64,000 nucleotides of DNA from NCBI GenBank assembly GCA_035536455.1, contig DATLOC010000009.1, forward strand, positions 1-64,000, in the 5' to 3' direction. Numbering within the stretch: the first letter of the stretch is position 1; each line of letters opens with the position of its first letter. Shown piece by piece: positions 50,820 through 63,058 of this stretch. The notes below the pieces were generated by a model, which ran no database searches, was not told where the DNA came from, and worked only from the letters and a program-made list of their open reading frames with translations. The DNA is from DASUNQ01 sp035536455 (GTDB lineage Bacteria > Acidobacteriota > Thermoanaerobaculia > Multivoradales > UBA5704). The position numbers and the translations under genes are program-made.

Positions 50820-52285
50820 CGGTCCGGAGAAAGCACGGGTGGCTGGGAATCCTGCCACTTCTTCTCGCCGCCGCGGCCGTCGCGGCGGCGGCGCCCGCAG
50901 CGGACACTCCGCTCGCCCCCCGCCTCACGGCAGCCCTCGACGGCCAGGTCCGCGCCGCCCGCGGCACGGCGCCGGCCTTGGGCGTCCACGTCGTCGAGCT
51001 CGACAGCGGCGAGACCGTCTACGCCTGGGCCGCGGACGAGCCGCGCATCCTGGCCTCCAACACCAAGCTCCTGACCACCGCCGCCGTCCTCGACGCCCTC
51101 GGCCCCGGCTACCTCTTCGAGACCCGCCTGCTGCTGCGCGGCACGGTCGCCGACGGCGTGCTGCGCGGCGACCTCGGCGTCGTCGGCGGCGGCGACCCGC
51201 AGATCTCGGGGCGCAGTTGGGAAGGGGACCCCTACGGCGTCTTCCGCCAGTGGGCGGCGGCGCTGCGCGAGCGCGGTGTGGCGCGCGTGGACGGCGACCT
51301 GTTGCTCGACCACGGCCTCTTCGACGGCCTCGCCGTCCACCCCGACTGGCCGCGCGACCAGCTCACCCGCTGGTACGAGGCGCCGGTCGACGGGCTCTCG
51401 TTCAGCGACAACTGCGTCCTGGTGCGGGTCTGGCCGGGGACGCTGGGCGGGCCGCCGCGCGTCGAGCTGGTGCCGCCGGCGCCGCTGCTGCCGATCGAGA
51501 ACACGGCGCGCACGACGCCCTCGGCGCGCGGCCAGTTCGTGCACATCAACCGCCAGGGCGGCGTCATCGAGGTCGGCGGACGGATCTGGTACGGCTCCGG
51601 GCCGGTCGAGACCTGGGTGACGGTGCCCGACCCGGTGGCCTGGTTCGGCGCCGGGCTGCGCGACGCGCTGTCGCGGGAGGGGGTGGAGCTGCGCGGGCGG
51701 CTGGTGCCGGTGGAGCGGTTGCCGGGGCCGCTCTGGGAGCGGGTGGCGGTCCACCGCAGCGACCTCGTCGAGGCGATCCGCGTCACCAACAAGCGGAGCC
51801 AGAACTTCTACGCCGAGAGCCTGCTCAAGCTGCTGGCCGCCGAGCGCTGCGGCGAGGGGAGCTGGCGGGCCGGGGTCAAGGCGGTGGAGGAGTGGCTGGC
51901 GTCGATCGGCGTGGCGCCGGGCGCCGGCTTCGTGATGAGCGACGGCTCGGGCATGAGCCGCGAGAACCGCTTCAGCCCGCGGCAGCTCACCACGCTGCTG
52001 CGCCACATGTACTTCCACCCGGCGGGGACGGAGTTCGTCCAGTCGCTTGCCTACGGCGGCGAGGACAACGGCTCGTGGAAGAAGCGCCTCGCCGACCCGC
52101 CCTATGCCGGCAACGTCTACGCCAAGACCGGCACCCTCGACGGCGTCTCCACCCTCTCCGGCTACGCCAAGGCGATCTCAGGCAAGGTCTACGCCTTCTC
52201 GATCCTCTGCAACCAGGCCCGCAGCGCCGCCGACGCCCGCCAGTTCCAAGACCGCATCGTCATGGCGCTGGTGGACAACGGGTAG
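50816..52285 (+). CDS. dacB: D-alanyl-D-alanine carboxypeptidase (S13, DacB/PBP4)
   Basis: A 489-residue secreted penicillin-binding protein starting at GTG 50816. A signal peptide covers about 1-32. The motifs are SNTK (SxxK, Ser about 81), SDN (about 198-200) and KTG (about 437-439, AKTGTLDG), all S13 hallmarks. It trims or cuts peptidoglycan stem peptides in the periplasm. Start overlaps the upstream stop by 4 nt. The chain length fits the DacB class including its insert domain. Confidence 0.92.
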   Translation: MTVRRKHGWLGILPLLLAAAAVAAAAPAADTPLAPRLTAALDGQVRAARGTAPALGVHVVELDSGETVYAWAADEPRILASNTKLLTTAAVLDALGPGYLFETRLLLRGTVADGVLRGDLGVVGGGDPQISGRSWEGDPYGVFRQWAAALRERGVARVDGDLLLDHGLFDGLAVHPDWPRDQLTRWYEAPVDGLSFSDNCVLVRVWPGTLGGPPRVELVPPAPLLPIENTARTTPSARGQFVHINRQGGVIEVGGRIWYGSGPVETWVTVPDPVAWFGAGLRDALSREGVELRGRLVPVERLPGPLWERVAVHRSDLVEAIRVTNKRSQNFYAESLLKLLAAERCGEGSWRAGVKAVEEWLASIGVAPGAGFVMSDGSGMSRENRFSPRQLTTLLRHMYFHPAGTEFVQSLAYGGEDNGSWKKRLADPPYAGNVYAKTGTLDGVSTLSGYAKAISGKVYAFSILCNQARSAADARQFQDRIVMALVDNG

Positions 52286-52311
52286 CTCGGGCCGTCCCGG
52301 GACTCAGCCGC

Positions 52312-52416
52312 TCATCCCATCAGCTCGTCGCCGATCACGGTCCACGACACGCCCGGCGCCGCCTCCAGGTCGCGGTCCTGGCGGCAGAGGAGAGATCGGA
52401 TCGGATGGACTGCCAT
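52312..52416 (-). CDS. Possible 34-aa peptide or gene remnant
   Basis: A reverse-strand frame starting at ATG 52416 behind GGAAG, with composition that reads like a real protein end (RDLEAAPGVSWTVIGDELMG). It is flanked by non-coding DNA at 52286-52497 in which I see no other gene. It could be the last piece of a lost gene or chance. No family is recognised. Confidence 0.2.
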   Translation of the reverse strand: MAVHPIRSLLCRQDRDLEAAPGVSWTVIGDELMG

Positions 52417-52497
52417 ACGAGCTTCCTGTTCCGATCAGTTGCACCGATGCTACACCACGTTCCCCTCCGCTATCCTTGTCGCCGGGAGAGCGCCCGC

Positions 52498-53775
52498 GTG
52501 ACTACCACCGAAGCCCCCCCGGTCGATTACCGGGGGCTGATGAAGAAGGTCGAGCAGGTCGTGGCGGTCATGGAGCGCGGCGAGGACACCGGCGCGACCA
52601 TCCAGTCGATCGTCGCCACGATCGTCCAGAAGTTCCGCGACGAGCTGGGGATCTACGGCGGGCGGCTCTATCGGCGGAGCGGCCGCTCCTACGTCCTGCA
52701 GGGCACCTTTGGCGAGGCCAAGGAGGTGCCGGCGGGGCTCAGGGTCCCGGTCAGCTACCGGCCGATCAAGCTCCTCCTCGAGCAGGGCGCCGTCTACATG
52801 GGCCCCGACGACCCGCACGTCGACCGCAGCCTCGAGGAGCAACTCGGCGCCGGCGACTTCGCCGCCATCGAGGTCGGCGACGAGGAGTACATCCTCGCCT
52901 TCGACGTCCGCCCCGGCCACCACCCCGACGACGTCCTGTTCTCGCTCGGCATCCTCCGCCACTCGATCAACCAGAAGATCCGCCGCGACCGCATGCAGGG
53001 GATCTTCGAGGAGGCGCGGAAGATCCAGGCCTCGATCCTGCCGCGGCGGGTGCCGGAGTACGGCGACTTCGACCTCTGCGGCCGATCGGAGTCGATGGAG
53101 GAGGTGGGGGGCGACTACTACGACTACATCCCGGTGACCGAGAAGATCCTGGGGCTCACCATCGCCGACGTCTCGGGGCACGGCCTGCCGGCGGCCCTCC
53201 AGGTGCGCGACGTCTACATGGGCCTGCGGATGGGGCTGGCGCGCGACTTCAAGATCGTGCGTACCGTCGAGCGGATGAACAAGATCATCCACCAGAGCAC
53301 CCTGACCAGCCGCTTCGTCTCGATGTTCTATGGCGAGCTGGAGCTCAACGGCGTCTTCATCTACGTCAACGCCGGCCACCCGCCGCCCTTCCACTTGGCG
53401 CGCGACGGTGCCGTGCGCTTCCTCGAGGAGGGGGGCCCGGTGCTCGGGCCGCTCGCCCACGCCAGCTACGAGCGCGGCTTCGTCATCATGAAGCCGGGGG
53501 ACACGCTGGTCTTCTACACCGACGGCATCGTCGAGGCGCGCGGCCGCGGCGAGGGCGGCAAGATGGAGGAGTTCGGCGTCGCGCGCCTGCTGCGCGTCGC
53601 CACCGAGCGGCGCGCCGAGTCCGCCGAGCAGATCGTGGACGCCATCTTCCGGAGCGTCCAAGAGTTCGACGGCGAGACGCCGCAGGAAGACGACCGCACG
53701 GTCATGGTCGTCCGCTACCCGGTACAGGAGCCGGAAGCGGCGACGGCGGCCTTCCCGCGGCCGAGAATCGACTGA
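52498..53775 (+). CDS. GAF-like plus SpoIIE/PP2C phosphatase
   Basis: A 425-residue cytoplasmic protein. The N-terminal half (about 20-160) looks like a GAF-type sensor. From about 178, ASILPRRVPEYGDFDLCGRSESMEEVGGDYYDY begins a SpoIIE-type PP2C domain with metal-binding aspartates (GGDYYDY; TIADVSGHGLPAAL; FYTDGIVEAR; DDRTVMVVRY). Such proteins dephosphorylate anti-anti-sigma factors or related regulators. The GTG at 52498 is the first start after a gap. A hairpin 4 nt after the stop may end the message. Confidence 0.88.
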   Translation: MTTTEAPPVDYRGLMKKVEQVVAVMERGEDTGATIQSIVATIVQKFRDELGIYGGRLYRRSGRSYVLQGTFGEAKEVPAGLRVPVSYRPIKLLLEQGAVYMGPDDPHVDRSLEEQLGAGDFAAIEVGDEEYILAFDVRPGHHPDDVLFSLGILRHSINQKIRRDRMQGIFEEARKIQASILPRRVPEYGDFDLCGRSESMEEVGGDYYDYIPVTEKILGLTIADVSGHGLPAALQVRDVYMGLRMGLARDFKIVRTVERMNKIIHQSTLTSRFVSMFYGELELNGVFIYVNAGHPPPFHLARDGAVRFLEEGGPVLGPLAHASYERGFVIMKPGDTLVFYTDGIVEARGRGEGGKMEEFGVARLLRVATERRAESAEQIVDAIFRSVQEFDGETPQEDDRTVMVVRYPVQEPEAATAAFPRPRID

Positions 53776-53779
53776 TACT

Positions 53780-53804
53780 CCCTCCCCCGCGCAGCGGGGG
53801 AGGG
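53780..53804 (+). terminator. GC-rich hairpin after the phosphatase gene
   Basis: Stem CCCTCCCCCGC (53780-53790) and GCGGGGGAGGG (53794-53804) with a 3-nt GCA loop, 4 nt after the stop codon. No T-tract follows, so it may be a dispersed hairpin repeat or an imperfect terminator. Confidence 0.5.
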
Positions 53805-53876
53805 CCGGGGAGGGGGTATCGGAGTCAATCGCCTTTTTCGGGCCCTCGCCCCTCGGTGTGCCAAAATGACGGCTTC

Positions 53877-55265
<1,389 letters not shown>

Positions 55266-55274
55266 GAGGGCGCG

Positions 55275-55490
55275 ATGGAGCTACCGGCCGAGGTGCTGAT
55301 CCACAACGAGCTGCTGGGGATCAAAGGGGGCAGGGCGACCCTGCTCCAGGTCAGCGGCGACGGCTACTACGAAGTCAACTGCCAGTTCGGCGAGCGCCTC
55401 CACCGCGCCTTCTTCCCGATCGCCGCAACGGTCCTCATCCAGCGCGAGCCGGAGCAGCCGCACTCGGCGGACCTGGAGATCGAGCGGTAA
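55275..55490 (+). CDS. Small conserved-looking protein, 71 aa
   Basis: A 71-residue beta-rich protein with ATG 55275 behind AGGAGGG, 9 nt after the regulator stop, so it is co-transcribed with it. The sequence (ELLGIKGGRATLLQVSGDGYYEVNCQFGERLHRAFFPI) suggests a small barrel. I do not recognise the family. Convergent with glmM, with 8 nt between the stops. Confidence 0.6.
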   Translation: MELPAEVLIHNELLGIKGGRATLLQVSGDGYYEVNCQFGERLHRAFFPIAATVLIQREPEQPHSADLEIER

Positions 55491-55498
55491 CGGCTCTT

Positions 55499-56845
55499 TC
55501 AGGCTCCCAGCTCCGCCTGGATCGCCCCGGCAATCTCGCCGGCCAGGGCATCGATCGCCGTTTGCTCCGGGCCTTCGATCATGACGCGGGCCAGGGGCTC
55601 GGTGCCGCTGTAGCGGAGGACGAGGCGGCCGTCGGCGCCGAGGGTCTCCTCGGCGGCACGGACGGCGGCGGCGACGCGCGGCAGGGCTGCCAGGTCGGGT
55701 TTCCTCGCCACCGGGACGTTGAGCAGCACCTGCGGGTAGCGGCGGAAGCCGGCCAGGAGCTCCGAGAGGAGTTGCCCGGACTCACGCACCAGCCGCGCCA
55801 TCTGCAGCGCTGTCAAGAGCCCGTCGCCGGTCGTGGCGAGGGAGGTCTCGACGACGTGTCCCGACTGCTCGCCGCCGAGCCGGATCCCCTCCCGCCGCAT
55901 CGCCTCGACGACCAGGCGGTCGCCGACGCCGGTGCGCAGGAGCTCGATCCCCTCGCGGGCGAGCGCCCGCTCGAGACCGAGGTTGCTCATCGAGGTCGCC
56001 ACGACCTTGCGCGGCTCCAGCTCGCCGCGGGCGGCGAGGGCGGTGCCCCAGAGGTAGAGGATGGCGTCGCCGTCGCGCACCGCGCCGGTCTCGTCGGCCA
56101 GGATGCAGCGGTCGCCGTCGCCGTCGAAGGCGGCGCCGAAGTCGGCGCCGGCGGCGGGCACCGCCGCCGCCATCTCCGCCGGCGCCGTCGAGCCGCACCC
56201 CGCGTTGACGTTGCGGCCGTCGGGGGCGGCGTGGAGGAGCGTGGTGCGCGCTCCGAGCCGGGCGAACGCCTCCTCGGCGTAGGCAGAGGTGGCGCCGTTG
56301 GCGGCGTCGAGCACCACCGCGAGCCCCGCCAGCGGCCGGTCGCCGGGGACGCTTTCCGCAAGGTGCGCCAGGTACTCCTCGCGTAGCCCGGGGTCCTCGG
56401 CGAGCGGAGGCTGCGCGGCCCGCCCCTCCTTGCCCAGCCAGTCTTTCAGCCGCTCCTCCAGCGCCGCCTCCGCCGCCTCGCTCCACTTGAAGCCGTCGCC
56501 GTCGATCAGCTTGATGCCGTTGTCGGGATAGGGGTTGTGGCTCGCCGAGACGACGATGCCGGCCCCGGCGCCCCGCCGCCGCGCCAGGTAGGCGACGCCG
56601 GGCGTCGGGACGACGCCGCCGTAGAGGGTGGCGACGCCGCCGGCGGCAAGCCCGGAAGCCAGCCAGCGGCACAGCGCCGGCGTGCTCTCGCGCGTGTCGC
56701 CGCCGAGGACGACCGTCGGCTCCCGCCCTTCGTCGTGCAGCGTCGCGGCGAGCGTCCGCCCCACCCCCGTGACGGTCGTGCGGTCGAGCGGCGGCTCGCC
56801 GAAGGGGGCGCGGATGCCGTCGGTGCCGAAGAGGCGGCCGCTCAC
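55499..56845 (-). CDS. glmM: Phosphoglucosamine mutase GlmM
   Basis: A 448-residue alpha-D-phosphohexomutase. The catalytic serine loop is VSASHNPYPDNGIK (Ser about 100), the metal-binding loop AFDGDGDRC (about 238-246), the sugar-binding loop GEQSGHV (about 318-324) and the phosphate loop RYSGTEPLARVM. It converts glucosamine-6-P to glucosamine-1-P for cell-wall synthesis. It overlaps cdaR by 4 nt, the conserved cdaA-cdaR-glmM arrangement that links c-di-AMP and wall precursor supply. Confidence 0.96.
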   Translation of the reverse strand: MSGRLFGTDGIRAPFGEPPLDRTTVTGVGRTLAATLHDEGREPTVVLGGDTRESTPALCRWLASGLAAGGVATLYGGVVPTPGVAYLARRRGAGAGIVVSASHNPYPDNGIKLIDGDGFKWSEAAEAALEERLKDWLGKEGRAAQPPLAEDPGLREEYLAHLAESVPGDRPLAGLAVVLDAANGATSAYAEEAFARLGARTTLLHAAPDGRNVNAGCGSTAPAEMAAAVPAAGADFGAAFDGDGDRCILADETGAVRDGDAILYLWGTALAARGELEPRKVVATSMSNLGLERALAREGIELLRTGVGDRLVVEAMRREGIRLGGEQSGHVVETSLATTGDGLLTALQMARLVRESGQLLSELLAGFRRYPQVLLNVPVARKPDLAALPRVAAAVRAAEETLGADGRLVLRYSGTEPLARVMIEGPEQTAIDALAGEIAGAIQAELGA

Positions 56846-57528
56846 CGCTCGTCCGGCTCGCTGCGCACGGCGTCGGGGCGGATCTCGGGCGGGGTCATCG
56901 GCACGTGCACGCTGACCCGCGACGGCGGCACGATCTGGATCAGCGGGTCGGGGGCCTCGACCGCCACCAGCACGTCGAAGGGGACGGCGTGGCCGTCGAG
57001 GCCGATCGGCGCCGTCGGCAGCGACCGCAGGCGGCTGAGCAGCGACTCGGGCCCGGTCACCTGCACCTGGTTGGGGAGGACCTCCGGCTTGCCGACCGTC
57101 GCGCCCGCGGCCGGCTCGCCGACCAGAACCGGCTCGACCGGCACGCGCCGCGTGATCTCGCGGTCGAGCTCGACGCGGATGGCGTTGGGCCGGATCGAGA
57201 CGACCTCCAGGCCGTCGGGCGTCAGCACGTCGTCCGGGCCGAGCGGCACGGTGACCTGCCCCTCGGGCGTGCGCGCCAGGTTGATCTCCACGTCCACCAG
57301 GTCGGGGTTGAGCTGGCGGATCGCCCGCTCGGTGCCGCGCAGCCGCACCTCGACGGTCCCCACCGGGTCGAGGATGATCATGCCGCGCGGCCGGTTGTAG
57401 CTGACGCTCGCCTCGACGACTTTCTCCGACAGCTTCCGCCGCTCGTCGAGCGAGACGCTGAACCAGATCGCCACGGCGATGGCGAGCGCCAGCAGGCGGA
57501 TGCCCCAGAGGCGGGTCGCCTCGGTCAT
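56842..57528 (-). CDS. cdaR: YbbR-domain protein, CdaR-like
   Basis: A 228-residue protein with one N-terminal membrane helix (about 8-26) and outward YbbR repeats (about 35-210; VEASVSYNRPRGMIILDPVGTVEVRLRGTE and a second repeat after VPVEPVLVGEP). CdaR binds the diadenylate cyclase CdaA and tunes its activity. The gene overlaps cdaA upstream and glmM downstream by 4 nt each. Confidence 0.88.
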   Translation of the reverse strand: MTEATRLWGIRLLALAIAVAIWFSVSLDERRKLSEKVVEASVSYNRPRGMIILDPVGTVEVRLRGTERAIRQLNPDLVDVEINLARTPEGQVTVPLGPDDVLTPDGLEVVSIRPNAIRVELDREITRRVPVEPVLVGEPAAGATVGKPEVLPNQVQVTGPESLLSRLRSLPTAPIGLDGHAVPFDVLVAVEAPDPLIQIVPPSRVSVHVPMTPPEIRPDAVRSEPDER

Positions 57529-58310
57529 GCCGCCCCCCGCGTCCGCTGCGGGTAGAGGTCGGTGATCAGGTACTTGTAGAGCGCGTTGCGCAGGTCCTTG
57601 CCGTCCAGGTCGCTCTCCATCCGGCCGTCGAAGGCGACCGAGATCGCGCCGGTCTCCTCGGAGACGACGACCGCCACGGCGTCGGTCTCCTCGCTGATCC
57701 CGAGCGCCGCCGAATGACGGGTGCCGTACTCGCTCGACAGCGCGGGGTTGGAGGTCAGCGGGAGGAAGCAGGCCGCCGCCGCCACCCGGTCCTCCTGGAT
57801 GATGACGGCGCCGTCGTGGAGCGGCGAGTCGGGGCTGAAGATGCTGATCAGCAGGTCGTAGGAGAGGAGGGCGTCGAGCCGGACGCCGTTCTCGACGTAG
57901 TCGCGCAGCCCCTGCTGTCGCTCGACGACGATCAGCGCGCCGATCTTCTGGGTCGAGAGCGCGGTGGCGGCGAGGACGATCTCGGCGAAGGTCTCGACCG
58001 GCTTCTTCTCGGTCAGCGCCAGCGGGTTGCGGCCGACGTTGGCGAGGGCGCGGCGAATCTCCTGCTGGAAGAGGATGATGACGGCGAAGGGGAGGACGAT
58101 GAGGAGGCTCTCGAGGATCGTCTCGAGGGTCGGCAGCTCGAGCAGGCGCGCGAGCTGATAGACGGCGGCCAGCGACACCAGGCCGACGGCGATCTGCGCC
58201 GCGCGCGTGCCCCGGATCAGCAGCAGCAGGCGGTAGATGACGAAGGCGACGGCGAGGACGTCGATCAGGTCGCGCCAGGTGAGCAGCTCGGCGAGGCGGG
58301 CGAAGCTCAA
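57525..58310 (-). CDS. cdaA: Diadenylate cyclase CdaA
   Basis: A 261-residue membrane enzyme making c-di-AMP from two ATP. Three hydrophobic helices lie at about 10-85, followed by the DAC domain. The catalytic DGA motif is in SPLHDGAVII (about 168-177). The second motif, usually GTRHR, reads GTRHSAALGISE (about 205), so the last Arg of RHR is Ser. TTG 58310 is chosen as start because it overlaps the folP stop (TTGA), continuing the chain of 4-nt overlaps in this operon. Confidence 0.9.
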   Translation of the reverse strand: MSFARLAELLTWRDLIDVLAVAFVIYRLLLLIRGTRAAQIAVGLVSLAAVYQLARLLELPTLETILESLLIVLPFAVIILFQQEIRRALANVGRNPLALTEKKPVETFAEIVLAATALSTQKIGALIVVERQQGLRDYVENGVRLDALLSYDLLISIFSPDSPLHDGAVIIQEDRVAAAACFLPLTSNPALSSEYGTRHSAALGISEETDAVAVVVSEETGAISVAFDGRMESDLDGKDLRNALYKYLITDLYPQRTRGAA

Positions 58311-59227
58311 GGCGCCGTCTCCCCCGGCTCCGCCGCCTCGCCGATCGCCGCCCAGACGGCGAGGAAGCGCGCCGTCGCCGCGACGTCGTGGACGCGCAGC
58401 ACCGCCGCTCCGCCCGCCGCGCCCCAGGCCGCGGCGGCGAGGCTCTCCGCCAAGCGCTCCGCCGGCGGTGCGCCGGTCACCGTGCCGAGGAAGCTCTTCC
58501 GGCTGGCCCCGACGAGCACCGGCCGCCCTAGCTCGGCCAAGTCGTCGAGTCGCCGCAGCAGGAGAAGGTTCTGCAACGCCGTCTTGCCGAAGCCGATGCC
58601 GGGATCGACGAGGAGCTGCTCCTCGGCGACGCCGGCGGCGACGGCGCGGGCGACGGCGGCTGCCAGCTCGGCGCGCACCTCGCGTACGGGGTCGGCGAAA
58701 TGGATACCGCGCTGCATGGTGGCCAGCTCGCCGCGGCTGTGCATGAGGACGAGCGGGCAGCCGGCCTCCGCCACGGCGGCGAGCAGCGCCGGGTCGGCGC
58801 CGGCGGCGACGTCGTTGACCAGGTCCGCCCCCGCGGCGAGGGCGCGCCGCGCCACCTCCCCCTTGCGGGTGTCGACCGAGAGCGGCGCCGCCGTCGCCCG
58901 CCGCAAACCGGCGAGCACCGGCTGGAGGCGCGACCACTCCTCGTCGACCGGCACCTCCCGCGCGCCGGCGCCGTAGACGCCGCCGCCGGGGCGCGTCGAT
59001 TCGGCGCCGAGGTCGAGGAGGACGGCGCCCTCCGCGAGCATCGCCAGGCCGCGCTCGACGGCCCGCGCGGGCTCGGCGAAGAGGCCGCCGTCGCTGAAGG
59101 AGTCGGGAGTGAGGTTGAGGACGCCCATGACCCGCGGTCTGCCGCCGAGCAGGAGCGCGCGGCCGCCGGGGAGGGCGAGGGTCCAGGGGCGGGATGTTGC
59201 GGGTAGGGTGGCGGGCTCCTCGAGCAT
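58307..59227 (-). CDS. folP: Dihydropteroate synthase
   Basis: A 306-residue TIM-barrel enzyme of folate synthesis joining pterin pyrophosphate and p-aminobenzoate. Signature VMGVLNLTPDSFSDGG (about 33-48), LLDLGAESTRPGG (about 70-82), PLSVDTRKGEVA, NDVAAG and DPGIGFGKT are all present; SRKSFLG binds the product end. The start lies 3 nt after the ftsH stop. The N-terminal 28 residues are an extra tail. Confidence 0.95.
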   Translation of the reverse strand: MLEEPATLPATSRPWTLALPGGRALLLGGRPRVMGVLNLTPDSFSDGGLFAEPARAVERGLAMLAEGAVLLDLGAESTRPGGGVYGAGAREVPVDEEWSRLQPVLAGLRRATAAPLSVDTRKGEVARRALAAGADLVNDVAAGADPALLAAVAEAGCPLVLMHSRGELATMQRGIHFADPVREVRAELAAAVARAVAAGVAEEQLLVDPGIGFGKTALQNLLLLRRLDDLAELGRPVLVGASRKSFLGTVTGAPPAERLAESLAAAAWGAAGGAAVLRVHDVAATARFLAVWAAIGEAAEPGETAP

Positions 59228-59230
59228 CCC

Positions 59231-61228
<1,998 letters not shown>

Positions 61229-61285
61229 CGCGCTCTCCCGCCTGAGTAACGATCCACCCGGGGCCCGGATTCCACTCGCGGCACC

Positions 61286-61834
61286 TCAGGCCCCCTGAGC
61301 CAGCCGGCCGACGAACGGCAGGTTGCCCCAGCGCCCCTGGTGTTTCAGGCCGTAGCCGACGAGCGTCCCGACGCGGCGGGCGCTGAAGGCGCGGTAGTCG
61401 ACGTGCAGCTCGGTCTTCCGCTCCTCGGGCAGGTCGATCAAGACGGCAAAGCGCACCGAGGCGGCGCCGCGGCTCCGGATCTGCTGCTGCAGATAGCTCT
61501 CGACGATGCCGGAGGCCACCACGTCCTTGACCAGCAGCACGCTCTGCCCCGCGAGCTCGACGGGGATGGGGTAGAGGAGGTCGGTGATCTCGGCGTCGGG
61601 GGCGTCGGAGGCGCCGACCGAGACGAACTCGAAGCGCAGCGGCCGCTCGATCGCGCGCACCAGGTCGGCGAGGAAGACGACCGACCCGCCGAGGAGCGCG
61701 AGGAGGAGCGGGTCCTCCGGCGCCAGGTCGCGCTCGATCTCCCGCCCCAGCTCGGCGACGCGTGCCGCCAGGGCGGGGGCGTCGAAGATCGTCTCGACAG
61801 GAGGGCTCGGCAGGGAGTTGGCGTCGGCGCTCAT
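61286..61834 (-). CDS. hpt: Hypoxanthine phosphoribosyltransferase-like, atypical PRPP loop
   Basis: A 182-residue type I phosphoribosyltransferase fold placed between tilS and ftsH, where hpt is common. LLALLGGSVVFLADLVRAI (about 45-63) and LPFVG near the end match Hpt. The PRPP-binding motif, normally like VLIVEDIVDTG, reads VLLVKDVVASG (about 103-113), replacing the first acidic residue by Lys and the later Asp by Ala. Activity or substrate may have changed. It overlaps tilS by 4 nt. Confidence 0.8.
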   Translation of the reverse strand: MSADANSLPSPPVETIFDAPALAARVAELGREIERDLAPEDPLLLALLGGSVVFLADLVRAIERPLRFEFVSVGASDAPDAEITDLLYPIPVELAGQSVLLVKDVVASGIVESYLQQQIRSRGAASVRFAVLIDLPEERKTELHVDYRAFSARRVGTLVGYGLKHQGRWGNLPFVGRLAQGA

Positions 61835-62901
61835 CGGCTCGCGGGTCCCGACGACCCCGGCGGTCGGCGCTCGGGATGGGCAGGGGCGCCGAGAGTATAA
61901 GCGAAGGCCGACGGCGCCCGTGGCGCCGTCGCGGCCGCCGCGCGGCGGAGCACCAGCAGCTCGCGCCGCCGCTCCCAGCGCCAGCCGCGCCCGCAGTCGC
62001 AGCCGACGCGCGCGCCGCGCCCGAGCTGCCGCAGCAGCTCGCGCCGCGCCGCCCCGCCGGCCGGGTGCGGCGCCCCGGCGCGCCGGTGCAGCGCCGCGAG
62101 CGCAAACGGCAGGAGCGCATCCGGCAGCGCGAAGAGCTCCCCGGCGCGCACCGCCACCCCGCCGGGCACGGCAGTCGTGCCGTCGAGGAGCGGCGCCAGC
62201 CGCCGCGCAATCGCCCCCTCCGCCCGCTGCGCCGCCGCGGCCAGCCCCGCCAGCCGCGCGGCGACCTCCGGGTCCTCGCCGGCGAGCGCGGGCAGCAGCC
62301 GATGCCGCACCAGATTCCGCGCCGCCGCCAGATCGCGGTTCGTCGGATCGTCGAGCGCCGCGATCCCCGCCCCCCGCACCGCCGCCGCCAACACCGCCCG
62401 CGACACCTCCAGCAGCGGCCGCACCACCCGCCCCTGCACCGCCCGAATCCCCCCCAGCCCCGTCACCCCACTCCCCTGCCGCATCCGCACGAGCACCGTC
62501 TCCGCCTGATCGTCCCGATGGTGCGCCGTAGCGATCCACCGCGCCCCCACAGCTTCCCGCATCTCTTCCAGGAACCCATACCGAACCCGCCGCCCCGCCT
62601 CCTCCCAGCTCTCCCCCCCGCGCCGCAACCGCCTCACCTCGCGCCGTTCCTGAAGGAACGGCACTCCGATCCCCTCCGCCGTCCGCGCCGCCGCCGCGGC
62701 ACGCACGGCGGAGCCCGCGTCCATCCCATGGTCGAGATGCGCCGCATGCACCCGGAAGTTCCGGCGCGCTGCCAGCCCCGCCATTCCCAAGAGCAGCGCC
62801 GAAGAATCCACCCCCCCCGAAAACGCCACGAGCACACCCTCGCCCTCCGCGAGCGGCGCCCGCTCTTCGAAGAATCGCTCCAGTGTCGTGGTGAGAGTCA
62901 C
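61831..62901 (-). CDS. tilS: tRNA(Ile)-lysidine synthase TilS
   Basis: A 356-residue PP-loop enzyme. The ATP motif AFSGGVDSSALLLG (about 26-39), then HLDHGM, WIATAHHRDDQAETVLVRMRQGSGVTGLGG (about 120-150) and DDPTNRDLAAARNLVRHRLLP are diagnostic. It modifies C34 of the CAU-anticodon tRNA-Ile so that it reads AUA. The GTG at 62901 is preferred; longer frames would translate a dispersed repeat (62931-62958). Confidence 0.93.
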   Translation of the reverse strand: MTLTTTLERFFEERAPLAEGEGVLVAFSGGVDSSALLLGMAGLAARRNFRVHAAHLDHGMDAGSAVRAAAAARTAEGIGVPFLQERREVRRLRRGGESWEEAGRRVRYGFLEEMREAVGARWIATAHHRDDQAETVLVRMRQGSGVTGLGGIRAVQGRVVRPLLEVSRAVLAAAVRGAGIAALDDPTNRDLAAARNLVRHRLLPALAGEDPEVAARLAGLAAAAQRAEGAIARRLAPLLDGTTAVPGGVAVRAGELFALPDALLPFALAALHRRAGAPHPAGGAARRELLRQLGRGARVGCDCGRGWRWERRRELLVLRRAAAATAPRAPSAFAYTLGAPAHPERRPPGSSGPASR

Positions 62902-62930
62902 AGGTAGGGATGGCGAGCCGCCCGCCCCCC

Positions 62931-62979
62931 AGATCCTTCGCTCTCGCTCAGGATGACATGGTGGCGGTGAAGGGACTCG
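62931..62979. repeat. Dispersed repeat plus 22-bp copy of the tRNA 3' end
   Basis: 62931-62958 is the GTCATCCTGAGC-type element in reverse. Immediately after it, 62958-62979 repeats without mismatch the 22 bases at 63055-63076, which span the 3' end of the tRNA-Met gene. Between the two copies lies an inverted copy of the same sequence (around 63011-63030) and a GCGAGCGAAGCGAGCG hairpin. Duplicated tRNA 3' ends are the usual traces of site-specific integration. Confidence 0.7.
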
Positions 62980-63058
62980 CTCCGCCATTCGCGAGCGAAG
63001 CGAGCGAATGGCCACCGAGTCCCTTCACTGCCAACAGACCGAGCAAAGCGAGGGATGG

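Noticed and set aside
62902..63015. N-terminal extension of TilS
   Set aside because: It would translate the dispersed GTCATCCTGAGC element (CHPERERRIWG). GTG 62901 gives the normal start.
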